Source: Massilia terrae (lineage in GTDB: Bacteria; Pseudomonadota; Gammaproteobacteria; Burkholderiales; Burkholderiaceae_D). From it: 64,000 nt of DNA. Of this stretch, positions 32,617 to 41,443 are shown piece by piece; the first letter of the stretch is position 1; the number at the start of each line of letters is the position of its first letter. The DNA lies in the NCBI RefSeq assembly GCF_024753145.1, contig NZ_JANUGU010000009.1, positions 124,001 to 188,000 of the forward strand. Direction: 5' to 3'. Made by a program: the position numbers and the translations under genes. A model generated the notes under the pieces. It did no database searches and had not been told where the DNA came from. It worked only from the letters and a program-made list of their open reading frames with translations.

Positions 32617-34572
32617 TTACTTCAGGTACTTGTCAAACCACGCCAGCTCGCGCTCGCGCATGTCTTTCTGGTGCTCAGGCTTGCGGATCGCGTGGCCTTC
32701 GTCTTCGTAGATCACCAGCGTGGTCGGCACGTTCATCGCGCGCAGGCCGTGCCAGAACTCGATCGACTGCGCCGCCGGACACTCCAGGTCGCGCTCGCCG
32801 ACATAGATCAGGGTCGGCGTCTTCGCGGTCTTGATCGTCTCGATTGGCGAAGCCTTGCGGTACACCTCCGGATCGTCGTACGCCGACGCGCCGAAGAACG
32901 GAATCATCCAGGTGTCGATGCCGTTCTGGCCGTAGTAGCTGATCCAGTTGGCGATTCCGGCGCCAGCCACAGCTGCCTTGAAGCGGTGGCTGTGCGTCAC
33001 GCCCCACATTGTCATGAAGCCGCCGTAGGAGTGGCCCATCAGGCCCAGGCGCTCGCCGTCGATCGGCGCGACCTTGATCGCCGCATCGATGCCGGCGTTG
33101 ATGTCGCGCCAGTCGCCGCCGCCGAAGTCACGCTTGTTGGCGCCGCTGAATTTGGTGCCCTGGCCGTAGCTGCCGCGCGGGTTCGGCATGAAGATGTAGT
33201 AGCCGCGCTCCACCAGGTCGCGCGTCATGTTGTTGCGGCCGCCCTCGGCCACGAAGCGCGGCGTGTAGGCTGCCGCCGGACCGCCATGCACGATGACGAT
33301 CATCGGATGCTTCTTGCCGTCGGTGTTGCGCGGACCGACCAGCCAGCCCTGCACGTTGAAGCCCTCATTCTTCCAGCTGACGCTCTGCGCTTTCACCTGC
33401 GGCGCAAAGTTGTCGTTGTCGTGGGTGATCGCGGCCAGCTGCGGCAGGCGGCCTGCGACGAGGTGCGGCGCGTGCTCGTAATCTTCCTGCACCGCGGCGG
33501 CCACCGTGGCGTCGCCGTTGATGACGAAGCGGCCATCGCGCGAACCCATCGAGGTCACCGGGCCGCTCCACAGCGTGCGGCTGCTGCGCTTGGCCGGGTC
33601 GATCGCGACCAGGGCCGAGTCGCTACCGGCCAGCACCGACGCGATCACGTGCTTGCCGCGCCAGCTAAGGCCGTTGAACGAGCCCGCATAGTTCGGCGTG
33701 ACGTCGACCGGCTGGCCGCCTGCCAGCGGCACCGTGTAGATGTCGCCGCCGACCGAGCCGAAGTCGCTCATCAAGCCGCCGATGAAGGCGACCGTACTAC
33801 CGTCCGGCGACACGTGCGGCGCGTTCATCTGCATCTTCGGCGCGGCGATGATGCGCAGCTGGCCGCTGGCCTCGTCCACATGGCCGAGCGTCGCCACCCA
33901 CCAGTTGTTGTCGCCGTTGCCCTTGGCGCTGGTGACCACGAAGCCCTTGCTGTCCGGAGTCCAGTCGTATTCGTAGACGTAGGTGTCGGATGGCGACACC
34001 AGCTTCACGTCGCCGCCGGTGGTAGGCACCACAGCGATGCGCTGCTCGTCCTGGTCCTGGGCCAGGCCGATCTCGCCGACCTGGCGCACGCCCGCTTCGA
34101 CCGCGCCGGCCAGCTTCTTGGCGCCGACGATCGCCAGCATGGCGATCTGCTTGCCGTCCGGCGACCAGCGTGCGGTGCTGGCCACGCCTTTCACGGTGGT
34201 GAGCGCGCTCACTTTTCCGTCGCGCGCAATGAACACGGTCGCGGTGCCTGCTTTCGGATCGGTGCCGATAAAGGCCAGCGATTGCTGGTCCGGCGACCAC
34301 GAAGGGAAGTCGATACGGCAGGTCGGGCAGGCGCTGTTCTCGTAGCGCGTCACGATATTGCCGTTGGCAGCGTCACGGATGACGATGGCGGACGGGCTGC
34401 GGCCGTCGGCCTGCTCGGCGCCCGACTCCACCACCGCCAGGCGCAAGCCGTCGGCGCTCATCGCCAGCGAACCGTAGCTGTGCATTGGCGCAGCCGCCGC
34501 GTACGCCGAACCGGCGCCGGCGATCAAGGCCGCCAGCACCACCAATTTCAACTTCCCACTCGTTTCTCTCAT
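32617..34572 (-). CDS. S9 family serine peptidase (acylaminoacyl/dipeptidyl peptidase type), secreted
   Basis: This is a protein of about 651 residues. The start at 34572 (MRETSGKLKLVVLAALIAGA) gives a signal peptide ending near GSAYA and has AGGA upstream; earlier in-frame starts lie in a palindromic region. An N-terminal beta-propeller with WD40/TolB-like repeats (ARWSPDGKQIAML, FPSWSPDQQSLAFIG) covers about 40-380. The C-terminal alpha/beta hydrolase has the nucleophile GHSYGGFMTMW, Asp in VGERDLECPAAQS and His in EDEGHAIRKPEH. It is a likely periplasmic exopeptidase cutting short peptides, and it pairs functionally with the convergent M16 enzyme (inference). Confidence 0.92.
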   Translation of the reverse strand: MRETSGKLKLVVLAALIAGAGSAYAAAAPMHSYGSLAMSADGLRLAVVESGAEQADGRSPSAIVIRDAANGNIVTRYENSACPTCRIDFPSWSPDQQSLAFIGTDPKAGTATVFIARDGKVSALTTVKGVASTARWSPDGKQIAMLAIVGAKKLAGAVEAGVRQVGEIGLAQDQDEQRIAVVPTTGGDVKLVSPSDTYVYEYDWTPDSKGFVVTSAKGNGDNNWWVATLGHVDEASGQLRIIAAPKMQMNAPHVSPDGSTVAFIGGLMSDFGSVGGDIYTVPLAGGQPVDVTPNYAGSFNGLSWRGKHVIASVLAGSDSALVAIDPAKRSSRTLWSGPVTSMGSRDGRFVINGDATVAAAVQEDYEHAPHLVAGRLPQLAAITHDNDNFAPQVKAQSVSWKNEGFNVQGWLVGPRNTDGKKHPMIVIVHGGPAAAYTPRFVAEGGRNNMTRDLVERGYYIFMPNPRGSYGQGTKFSGANKRDFGGGDWRDINAGIDAAIKVAPIDGERLGLMGHSYGGFMTMWGVTHSHRFKAAVAGAGIANWISYYGQNGIDTWMIPFFGASAYDDPEVYRKASPIETIKTAKTPTLIYVGERDLECPAAQSIEFWHGLRAMNVPTTLVIYEDEGHAIRKPEHQKDMRERELAWFDKYLK

Positions 34573-34688
34573 CTCGGGTCCTATTCTCCAGGGCTGTAAC
34601 GACGGGCTGTTGCCGCCCGCTAAAAAAATGCCACTGGGAAGTCTACGCGAAAAGGAAATGCGTGGGGTATTGACAAGGGGTGATTGAT

Positions 34689-34762
34689 TGCGCGGGAACG
34701 GAAGCATGGCGTTCCCACGTGCGCGGAGAGCCGCTTCCGGCGGTGCCGGAAACGACAGGACA
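34689..34762. repeat. Degenerate REP-like element
   Basis: Diverged arms (GATTGCGCGGGAACGGAAGC ... GTTCCCACGTGCGCGG; CCGCTTCCGGCGGTGCCGGAAACGAC) resemble the palindromic family but pair imperfectly. It lies between the GNAT gene 3' end and the S9 peptidase 5' end. Confidence 0.5.
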
Positions 34763-34778
34763 CGGCAGTCCTGGCGGC

Positions 34779-35309
34779 CTAAACAACTGAGCCGACCCGC
34801 TCACGCGTATAAACGCCGACCGCTTTGCCGTATATCTCAGTTTCCGCTTCATAAGTCAGGCCAAGGCGCTTGGCAACGCGCAGCGATGATTCATTGGCTG
34901 AAGCGATGAGAGCCCGAATTTTTGGTTCGCGCCGGATCTCGAGCGCATGGTTCACGGCTGCCGCCGCCGCTTCGTTCGCGAATCCCTGGCCCCAAAAGGC
35001 ACGGTAGGTATTCCAACCAAGCTCCATCACAGTGGATTCCTCGCGAAAGAACGCGCCAACAGTTCCGACGAGTTGACCAGTCTCCTTTTCCTCGACAGCC
35101 CACCATCCGGCGCCATGTATGAGCCATAGCCCTGCTTGTGAACAGAAAATTCGCCATGCAGCCTGGCGGTCAGCCGGGACCAAGTGGGCCGAGCTGACAG
35201 GGTCGGCGATATGTGCTGCGAATAGGTCAAAGTCCTCCCGTCGATATTCACGAAGCAGGAGTCGTTCCGTGTGAAGGTATGGAACAGAAGTGATGAACTC
35301 GCTATTCAT
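34779..35309 (-). CDS. GNAT family N-acetyltransferase (RimJ/L-like)
   Basis: This 176-residue protein has the Acetyltransf_3 layout: YLHTERLLLREYRREDFDLF at the N-terminus, QLVGTVGAFFREESTVMELGW as the central sheet, the acetyl-CoA loop GQGFANEAAAAAVNHAL, and ANESSLRVAKRLGLTYEAE as motif B. Such enzymes acetylate protein N-termini, small amines or antibiotics; the acceptor here is unknown. The ATG overlaps the upstream DUF2007 gene by 8 nt, so the two are translated together. Confidence 0.9.
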   Translation of the reverse strand: MNSEFITSVPYLHTERLLLREYRREDFDLFAAHIADPVSSAHLVPADRQAAWRIFCSQAGLWLIHGAGWWAVEEKETGQLVGTVGAFFREESTVMELGWNTYRAFWGQGFANEAAAAAVNHALEIRREPKIRALIASANESSLRVAKRLGLTYEAETEIYGKAVGVYTRERVGSVV

Positions 35310-35700
35310 GCGCCGAATTCCCTGTACTGGTGCCAGACAAGCGCTCTTGGTCCTCGCTGCCGACGTCGGTGTCCTCGTCCAGCGCGAAGTCGCCGCGCTT
35401 CAGGGCCTCCAGCACGGACACGGATTCCTGCAGATGTTCCTGCGGCACCAGGATGCGGACGCCGCCAACGGCCGGAGCCAGCAGCATGTTCGCTTGCAGC
35501 AGCTGCTCGTCCGCCAGTACCGCCGGGATGCCGGCGGCGACAAGGCAGCCCTGCGCAAGACGGGCTTCCATCGGCACCAGGTAGCGGGCGACCTCGACCA
35601 GGTCGCGCCCGGGAAGCATGGCGTCGTCGTGCGTGCCTAGCGCCGAACGGCCAGCGTCCGGTGTCCCGTTCCATCCTTGTGCGCTCAAAATCTTGTCCAT
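35302..35700 (-). CDS. DUF2007 domain-containing protein
   Basis: This 132-residue protein has the DUF2007 core at about 33-100 (RYLVPMEARLAQGCLVAAGI, GVRILVPQEHLQESVSVLEA), a small alpha/beta domain called a putative signal-transducing domain that resembles GlnB-like folds. The C-terminus is acidic (ALDEDTDVGSEDQE). It has no signal peptide or membrane helix. It overlaps the following GNAT gene by 8 nt. Function is unknown. The N-terminal about 30 residues look unstructured, so a shorter start is possible. Confidence 0.78.
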   Translation of the reverse strand: MDKILSAQGWNGTPDAGRSALGTHDDAMLPGRDLVEVARYLVPMEARLAQGCLVAAGIPAVLADEQLLQANMLLAPAVGGVRILVPQEHLQESVSVLEALKRGDFALDEDTDVGSEDQERLSGTSTGNSAHE

Positions 35701-35816
35701 GGTGCCCCCGTGTCGATGGCTACGTGCTCATCTTACCTCAGCTGACGACGCAGAAACTGCTGTATCCTGCTGCGGCAGCCGGGCATACACATCAACAAAA
35801 ACGAAAGAGAAAAGCG

Positions 35817-37067
35817 ATGCGCCATTCACGACTTCTGCCTTCCTTGTTGCTGGCTTTGCTGCCTTTGGCGGCAAACGCCGCTCCCGACGAAGAGCTGCTC
35901 GGCAAGGCGAAGGGCTACCCGGTCGGCACCGTCCGGAACTGGTTCTACGATGAGTCCGTGCGGGTCGGCTCATTTAGCGCGCAGGGCGAAATTCCGGGTG
36001 TCTACCAAGGCAAAGCCAACGTGCTGGCGGCAAGCGACCGGCCGATGCCCTTGACGCACAGCGAGAGCGAGCCGCCATTTCGGTGGGATTTCAACGGCCG
36101 CCACATGAAGGTGGACGACTATCTGGCCCGGCAGCGCATCATGGGACTGCTGATCATCAAGGATGGCGTGATCCAGGTCGAGCGCTACCAGTACGACCGC
36201 ACGCCGGCGCAGCGCTTCCTGTCCCAGTCGATGGCAAAGTCGATCGTCTCGCTGGCGGTCGGCCTCGCCCTGGATGAAGGGAAGATTACCTCGCTCGACG
36301 ACCGCGTCGATCGTTATGTTCCGCGCATGGCGGGCACACTGTATGGCGAAACGACGGTCCGCAACCTGTTGCGCATGTCTTCCGGCGCGCATTTCGAAGA
36401 GCGGTATGACGGCAAGGACGACCTGCAACGTTGGGGGAACGCGGTCGTGCGCGATGGCGTCGAGGAAGCGGCGAAGATCATCACGCAACGCGATGCGCCG
36501 CAAGGGACGCTCTTCTCCTACGCGAGTGCGGAAACGGAAGTGCTGGGCGCGGTGCTGAAAGGGGCGACCGGCATGAGCCTGAGCGAGTACCTGACTCCGC
36601 GCTTGTGGCAAGCGATCGGTGCCGAAACATCGGCGCTGTGGCGGGCCGACAAGCGTGGGCTGGAGCGGGCCGCCGGGAACTTCAACGCGACGCTCAGGGA
36701 CTACGGGCGACTGGGCGTCGTGCTGGCGAACGATGGCGCACGGCCAGACGATCCCGAACACCGGCAGGTCATTCCGCGCGACTACCTGCTCGACGCGACC
36801 GACTGGCACCGTGCGCCGGAGGCCTTCCGGCCGTTCAAGGCGACGTCGTATTACGGGTATTCCTACCTGTTCTGGACCTTCCCGACAGAGAAGCGCCGCT
36901 TTGCGATGCTCGGTGTGTATGGGCAGATGATCTTCATCGATCCGCAGCTCAAGCTGGTGATGGTGCAGACGGCGGCGAACGCGACGGCGAAGGCGGGGCA
37001 GACTACGCTGGCGAAGGAGGCTGATGCATTCTGGCGGGGGGTGGTGGGGTATTACGGGCGGTGGTAG
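35817..37067 (+). CDS. Serine hydrolase, beta-lactamase/6-aminohexanoate-dimer-hydrolase type, secreted
   Basis: This is a 416-residue protein. The start at 35817 (MRHSRLLPSLLLALLPLAAN) gives a signal peptide with cleavage near ANAAP; AAAGAGAAAAG precedes the ATG. The class-C beta-lactamase-like fold shows the SxxK catalytic motif S138-M-A-K141 (FLSQSMAKSIVSL) and the second motif YASAETEVLGAV (Tyr-Ala-Ser, as in nylon-oligomer hydrolase NylB), while penicillin-binding YxN is absent. An esterase or amide hydrolase is more likely than a beta-lactamase. It is monocistronic and convergent with ribE (63-nt gap, no palindromic element). Confidence 0.9.
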   Translation: MRHSRLLPSLLLALLPLAANAAPDEELLGKAKGYPVGTVRNWFYDESVRVGSFSAQGEIPGVYQGKANVLAASDRPMPLTHSESEPPFRWDFNGRHMKVDDYLARQRIMGLLIIKDGVIQVERYQYDRTPAQRFLSQSMAKSIVSLAVGLALDEGKITSLDDRVDRYVPRMAGTLYGETTVRNLLRMSSGAHFEERYDGKDDLQRWGNAVVRDGVEEAAKIITQRDAPQGTLFSYASAETEVLGAVLKGATGMSLSEYLTPRLWQAIGAETSALWRADKRGLERAAGNFNATLRDYGRLGVVLANDGARPDDPEHRQVIPRDYLLDATDWHRAPEAFRPFKATSYYGYSYLFWTFPTEKRRFAMLGVYGQMIFIDPQLKLVMVQTAANATAKAGQTTLAKEADAFWRGVVGYYGRW

Positions 37068-37130
37068 CAGGCCAGCGGTGTCGCCAGGCACCAGCATATT
37101 GTGCGGTCGAGCAAGCCACCGCCGCCGTAA

Positions 37131-37760
37131 TCAGTCCTGCTTGGCCGACAGCATGCGCTCGACGTAGCGCGCGATCAGGTCGATTTCCAGGTTCACCTTG
37201 GAGCCTTCGTGCAGGTGCTTGAGGGTAGTGACCGCGATCGTGTGCGGGATCAGGTTGATCGAGAAGCGGCAGACCTTGGCGTCCTTGTCCGCCAGGTCCT
37301 CGACCCGGTTGACAGTCAGCGACACGCCGTTAACCACGACCGAGCCCTTGTAAGCCAGGAACTTGCCCAGATCATGCGGGGCATCGATCACGAGCTCGAA
37401 GCTTTCGCCCACCGGTGCGAAGCGGTGCACCCGGCCCAGGCCATCCACGTGGCCGGACACCAGGTGGCCGCCAAGGCGCTCGGCCAGCGTCAGCGCCTTT
37501 TCGAGATTGACTTCGCCCGGCGTATCCAACCCAGCCGTGCGGTTCAGGCTCTCGCGCGAGACGTCGACGGCAAACTCGTTTCCGGTCTTTTCAACCACGG
37601 TCATGCAGGCGCCGTTGATGGCAATCGAGTCGCCCAGCGCGACATCGCCCAGCGGCAGGCCGCCGGCATCGATTTCAAGGCGCACGCCCGCGTCCAGCCC
37701 GCCTTCGAGCGGTTTGACCTGCTTGATGGTGCCAACGGCAGCGACAATTCCAGTAAACAT
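37131..37760 (-). CDS. ribE: Riboflavin synthase (alpha chain)
   Basis: This 209-residue enzyme dismutates two 6,7-dimethyl-8-ribityllumazine molecules into riboflavin. It begins with the invariant MFTGIVAAVGTI. Two lumazine-binding repeats are visible: N-repeat GDSIAINGACMTV...VDVSRESLNRT and C-repeat GSVVVNGVSLTVN...FSINLIPHTIAVTTL. It is coupled to ribD (TGATG overlap) as the last gene of the ribD-ribE pair. Confidence 0.97.
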   Translation of the reverse strand: MFTGIVAAVGTIKQVKPLEGGLDAGVRLEIDAGGLPLGDVALGDSIAINGACMTVVEKTGNEFAVDVSRESLNRTAGLDTPGEVNLEKALTLAERLGGHLVSGHVDGLGRVHRFAPVGESFELVIDAPHDLGKFLAYKGSVVVNGVSLTVNRVEDLADKDAKVCRFSINLIPHTIAVTTLKHLHEGSKVNLEIDLIARYVERMLSAKQD

Positions 37761-38869
37761 CAGCTTTCTTCCTTCGTTCTGTTGAAACGGGCCAGGATGC
37801 GCACGTCGGCACCGACCTGGCTAATGTGGTGAAACCGCAGCTCGCGCTTGTCGGCCAGCCGTTCCAGCGGCGGCAGCGCGAACATGCCCAGCCCCGGCCC
37901 GATGAGGCTGGGGGCGAGGTAGACCAGTAATTCGTCGACGCAGCCTTCGCGTATCAGCGATGCGTTCAGCTTGGCGCCCGCCTCCACGTGCAGTTCGTTG
38001 ATCTCGCGCCGGCCGAGTTCCAGCATCAGCGCCGGCAGGTCGACCTTGCCGTGTGCATTCGGGAGCAGGATGACTTTGTGGCCGGCTGCGCGCAACGCGG
38101 CTTCCTTTTCCTCGTTGGGCACCGCGGCCACGATCCAGCAGTGCTCGCCTTGCAGGATGCGCATGTCCAGCGAGATATCCAGCTTGCTGTCGACAATGAT
38201 ACGGCGCGGCTGGCGCGGCGTGTCGATGCCGCGCACGGTCAACTGCGGATCGTCTTCCCTCACGGTGCCGATGCCGGTCAGGATGGCGTCGGCACGCGCG
38301 CGCCATGCATGACCATCCGCGCGGGCTTCGGGACCGGTGATCCACTGGCTTTCGCCGCTCGCCAGTGCCGTCGTGCCGTCCAGGCTGGCGGCGGTCTTCA
38401 AGCGCACCCAGGGCTTGCCGGTACGCATGCGCTGGAAGAAGCCGATATTCATCTCATACGCTTCGTCGGCCAACACGCCCGCGGTGACTTCGATGCCCGC
38501 CGCCCTGATCTTGTCCAGACCGCGCCCGGCAACCAGCGGATTCGGGTCGACCATCGACGCGACCACGCGACCCAGGCCCGCCCGCACCAGCGCATCGGAA
38601 CATGGCGGGGTGCGGCCGTGGTGGCTGCACGGCTCCAGCGTCACGTAGGCGGTCGCGCCGCGCACGTCGTTGCCGCGCGCTTCGGCGTCGCGCATGGCCT
38701 GGATCTCGGCGTGCGCCTGTCCCGGCGGCTGGGTGTGGCCCGCGCCGATGACTTCACCGTCCCGCACAATCACGCATCCAATGCGCGGATTCGGGCTGGT
38801 GATGTACATGCCCTTGGCCGCCCATTCGAGCGCCAGTGCCATGCCTTCGGTGTCGTCGTGGATCTGCAC
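37760..38869 (-). CDS. ribD: Bifunctional riboflavin deaminase/reductase RibD
   Basis: This is a 369-residue fusion. The N-terminal deaminase has zinc ligands H53-A-E55 (GQAHAEIQAMRD) and C81/C90 (EPCSHHGRTPPC). The C-terminal NADPH reductase (about 155-365) has VRLKTAASLDGTTAL, GESQWITGPEARADGHAWRA and LHVEAGAKLNASLI. The two catalyse successive steps after GTP ring opening. The stop overlaps the ribE start by one base. Upstream comes the pseudopilin gene fimT (26-nt gap), so rib genes may share the pilin transcript. Confidence 0.97.
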   Translation of the reverse strand: MQIHDDTEGMALALEWAAKGMYITSPNPRIGCVIVRDGEVIGAGHTQPPGQAHAEIQAMRDAEARGNDVRGATAYVTLEPCSHHGRTPPCSDALVRAGLGRVVASMVDPNPLVAGRGLDKIRAAGIEVTAGVLADEAYEMNIGFFQRMRTGKPWVRLKTAASLDGTTALASGESQWITGPEARADGHAWRARADAILTGIGTVREDDPQLTVRGIDTPRQPRRIIVDSKLDISLDMRILQGEHCWIVAAVPNEEKEAALRAAGHKVILLPNAHGKVDLPALMLELGRREINELHVEAGAKLNASLIREGCVDELLVYLAPSLIGPGLGMFALPPLERLADKRELRFHHISQVGADVRILARFNRTKEES

Positions 38870-38895
38870 GGGTTCCTTATGTCGATATAGGTTCG

Positions 38896-39444
38896 CTATG
38901 GCGGCACGGTGGGGCCGTCGCAGCTGCTGTCGTTCGCCGGGTCGCAGATGCGCGGCCGGCCCAGCATATTGATTTTAATACGCCGAACGTACCGGCCGTC
39001 GAATAGCGACAGCGTGCCTAGCCGCGCTGCCGAGGTGTTGGTGTCGCTACAGCTGTGCCCGGCGCCATTGTAGGCGATGTAGTAAGGGGGTGCAGGACTC
39101 GTGAAGCCGAAGCTGCTGGCCACGCCACGGTGGAGCGGGCCGTGCACGGAGATGAACTCGTCACCCGCGCCGGGCTGACGGTCGCCGTCGCGGTCGATGA
39201 AGACGATCCAGCCTTGCGTCCAGTCGTTTCGTTCCGCATTGGCAGGCATGATCTCAACCATTTCGCCCCGCGCCATCGCCTGCGCACGGGTCAGCGCGAT
39301 GGCGTCGAACAGCTCAGCCGTTGCCGTACGGATGCGCTGCGCGCGGATCAGGTCGGCAAAGCTCGGCACGCCCGCCGCCAGCAGCAGGAGCGTGACGGCG
39401 ACGGCCACCATCAGCTCGACGAGCGAGAAGCCGGCATATCGCAT
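38896..39444 (-). CDS. fimT: GspH/FimT family minor pseudopilin
   Basis: This is a protein of about 182 residues. It starts MRYAGFSLVELMVAVAVTLL: a short basic leader, a prepilin peptidase site G-F with Glu at +5 (FSLVE), then a hydrophobic helix. GGAG lies 6 nt before this ATG; a second ATG directly upstream (39447) is possible. The globular part has conserved GspH features (FDAIALTRAQAMARGE, GWIVFIDRDGDRQ) and a Cys-rich end (CDPANDSSCDG). It probably primes type IV pilus assembly. It is the last of five pilin-like genes. Confidence 0.88.
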   Translation of the reverse strand: MRYAGFSLVELMVAVAVTLLLLAAGVPSFADLIRAQRIRTATAELFDAIALTRAQAMARGEMVEIMPANAERNDWTQGWIVFIDRDGDRQPGAGDEFISVHGPLHRGVASSFGFTSPAPPYYIAYNGAGHSCSDTNTSAARLGTLSLFDGRYVRRIKINMLGRPRICDPANDSSCDGPTVPP

Positions 39445-39454
39445 CATCGTCTCC

Positions 39455-39889
39455 TCATGGCCAGCAGCCCGGCGCGGCGCCGCTGGCTGTCTGCCGGCCG
39501 ACACTGTCGAGCGTGAGCACACCGCATTCGGGATCGCGGAATTTGCCGTCGACGCGGTCGGTGCCGGGGCGGGCGCGCAGCTCGATGCATTCCCCGGCGG
39601 ATTGACCGGCGCAAGGGTAGGCGTCCAGTTCATAGGCGCTGTGCGCGGCGGTGCCGCCGGACCACCAGCGAAAACCGGCAAGGTCCGCATCGGACGCGGA
39701 AAATGCTTTGTACGCGCGATGTTCGCTGTAATAGCGCACTTGGCCGTCCATTGCCTCGACCAGCGCCATCTGTCCTTCGGCGCGCTTGGTCCTGCGAACG
39801 GAATCGGCATAGCTGGGATAGGCCAGAACCGCCAGCACCAGCAGGATGGCCAGTGCGATCATTACCTCGATCAAGGAGAATCCCCTCAT
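39455..39889 (-). CDS. pilE: Type IV minor pilin (PilE-like)
   Basis: This 144-residue prepilin starts MRGFSLIEVMIALAILLVLA: a 3-residue leader, G-F cleavage site and Glu+5. GGAGG lies 5 nt before the ATG. The helix continues into YPSYADSVRRTKRAEGQMAL, typical of PilE/ComP-like minor pilins. A C-terminal disulfide pair is likely (two cysteines in AGQSAGECIEL / DPECGVL and a final GCWP). It sits between pilX (16-nt gap) and fimT (10-nt gap) and is likely a minor subunit of the pilus tip complex rather than the major pilin. Confidence 0.88.
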   Translation of the reverse strand: MRGFSLIEVMIALAILLVLAVLAYPSYADSVRRTKRAEGQMALVEAMDGQVRYYSEHRAYKAFSASDADLAGFRWWSGGTAAHSAYELDAYPCAGQSAGECIELRARPGTDRVDGKFRDPECGVLTLDSVGRQTASGAAPGCWP

Positions 39890-39905
39890 CCATGCCTCCG
39901 AAGGT

Positions 39906-40568
39906 TTAATTGATGGCGAGGCGGTGCAGCTCGCGCCAGTTGCTGACTTCGCGCCATGAGATTCGGCCAGCTGGAATCTCGCCTGCGGGAGGACTGCTAC
40001 CCTGCCCCGCAGCCTTGTCCGGAGGCCGGTGATAAAAGGACTGCAGAACGACCTGCATGCCGTCACGCTCGCCGAAACCGATTGCCGTGATTCGGTAGAG
40101 GCCGCCGCTCGCCGTGCCCGGTCCCGCCGGTTCCACGAATTCGATCAGGTAGCGTGGTGCCCGACCGCCTCCCGCCGGCATGCGTGCACCGGTGTACCTG
40201 CCAAAGTTGACGGTCTGCGCCTCGTCTCTGGCGAGGTCGATGATTTGCCACTTCGGCAACTGTGGTTCAGGTCTCGATTTGCAAAGCCCCAGGTCATCGG
40301 CGCCCGATCCGCAACGCTCGTCAAATCCAAGCGGCGCGGTGGCGAACAGCGATTGGCGTCCCGGCGTGCCATCGTTCGGGCCGGCGATGTCGCGCTCGGC
40401 ATCGGCCAGCGCAGCTTCGGCGGCCGCGAATGCGATGCTGCGATCACGTTCGTAGCCCATGGTCTTGTGCGCGTGGCTGGAGGCGCGTGCCGCTGCGATG
40501 CCGAGCATCAGCACGAGCAAGCTGAGGATGAGCGTTGTCGCGAGGACGGCGCCGCGCTGGCGGATCAT
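39906..40568 (-). CDS. pilX: PilX-family pilus assembly protein
   Basis: This 220-residue protein starts MIRQRGAVLATTLILSLLVL. Like other PilX proteins it has the QRGAVL-type segment and a hydrophobic helix but no classic G-F prepilin site. The downstream helix includes RDRSIAFAAAEAALADAERD, the hallmark of PilX N-domains. Two cysteines (ERCGSGADDLGLCKS) may form a disulfide. The start overlaps the pilW stop by 4 nt (ATGA). Confidence 0.85.
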   Translation of the reverse strand: MIRQRGAVLATTLILSLLVLMLGIAAARASSHAHKTMGYERDRSIAFAAAEAALADAERDIAGPNDGTPGRQSLFATAPLGFDERCGSGADDLGLCKSRPEPQLPKWQIIDLARDEAQTVNFGRYTGARMPAGGGRAPRYLIEFVEPAGPGTASGGLYRITAIGFGERDGMQVVLQSFYHRPPDKAAGQGSSPPAGEIPAGRISWREVSNWRELHRLAIN

Positions 40569-41443
40569 CGCGCGCCTCCGCGCAAGGCGAGTGTGGCCGC
40601 GAACAGGCGCCGGTCTCGATGCCCTTCCAACTGCAGGCTGGCACCGGGATCGCTCCCGCCCGCAGCCGCGTAGCCAGGACCAAATAATTCGTAGGTTAGC
40701 GTGCCGCCACCTGCGCCAGTCTTCGCGCCCCGCAGCAGCAGAGCCAGCTGCACGCTGACCACACGCTTCCAGTAGCTGCGCCGGTTGCGCTCCTCGAGAT
40801 CCAGCGCATCGTCCAAGGCACCGATCGCCGTGGCGTTGACGTAGCGATTGGGCACGCCATCGCGCGGCTCGTCGGTATCGACGCCGTACAGCACCTGGAA
40901 TGCGTCAACGCCGCCAATCAGTGCCTCCGTACTCCAACCTCCGCTTGCCTTGTACTTGCAGCGCAATTCGCCCGTTCCGTCCGAACCGCGCGCGACGTAA
41001 AAGATGCTCCACCCTTCGCCTGCCCCAGCTACGCCGGAGCCGCCACAACTGAGCATGCTTCCATCGCCGTTGGGCGGTTTCCCCGCGCCTGCGAATCGCA
41101 CCGACAGCACATCGCTGCCGTTCACGGAGAATGCGAGCGGATTCGAGATACCCTCACCGGCCTTGCTGATCGAGTTTGCATCCAGCCCGGCCAAGCGCGG
41201 CGGCGATTCATCCCTTGCGCTGCCGGCGGACCAGTCGACCCAGGCAGACTGGCGGAGCGCGCTGCCGATGACATCAAGCGCGAAGCGTCCCGCCTCATCC
41301 GCCTGCGCAGTATCGGATTGCGCGAAAAAGCCAGTATTCGCCGTGGCGAACAGACGCGCGACACCGGCCAGGATGAGAAGGCCGAGCGTCATCGCGATCA
41401 TCAACTCGACGAGCGTCATGCCGCTCATGCGCGGCGCGATCAT
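40565..41443 (-). CDS. pilW: PilW-family minor pilin
   Basis: This is a protein of about 292 residues. The start at 41443 (MIAPRMSGMTLVELMIAMTL) follows GGAGG, and longer in-frame starts are not prepilin-like. The cleavage site is G-M with Glu+5 (MTLVE). Residues beyond the helix match PilW (FATANTGFFAQSDTAQADEA, GRFALDVIGSALRQSAW). It overlaps pilV and pilX by 4 nt on each side, so pilV-pilW-pilX are tightly coupled. Confidence 0.87.
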   Translation of the reverse strand: MIAPRMSGMTLVELMIAMTLGLLILAGVARLFATANTGFFAQSDTAQADEAGRFALDVIGSALRQSAWVDWSAGSARDESPPRLAGLDANSISKAGEGISNPLAFSVNGSDVLSVRFAGAGKPPNGDGSMLSCGGSGVAGAGEGWSIFYVARGSDGTGELRCKYKASGGWSTEALIGGVDAFQVLYGVDTDEPRDGVPNRYVNATAIGALDDALDLEERNRRSYWKRVVSVQLALLLRGAKTGAGGGTLTYELFGPGYAAAGGSDPGASLQLEGHRDRRLFAATLALRGGAR

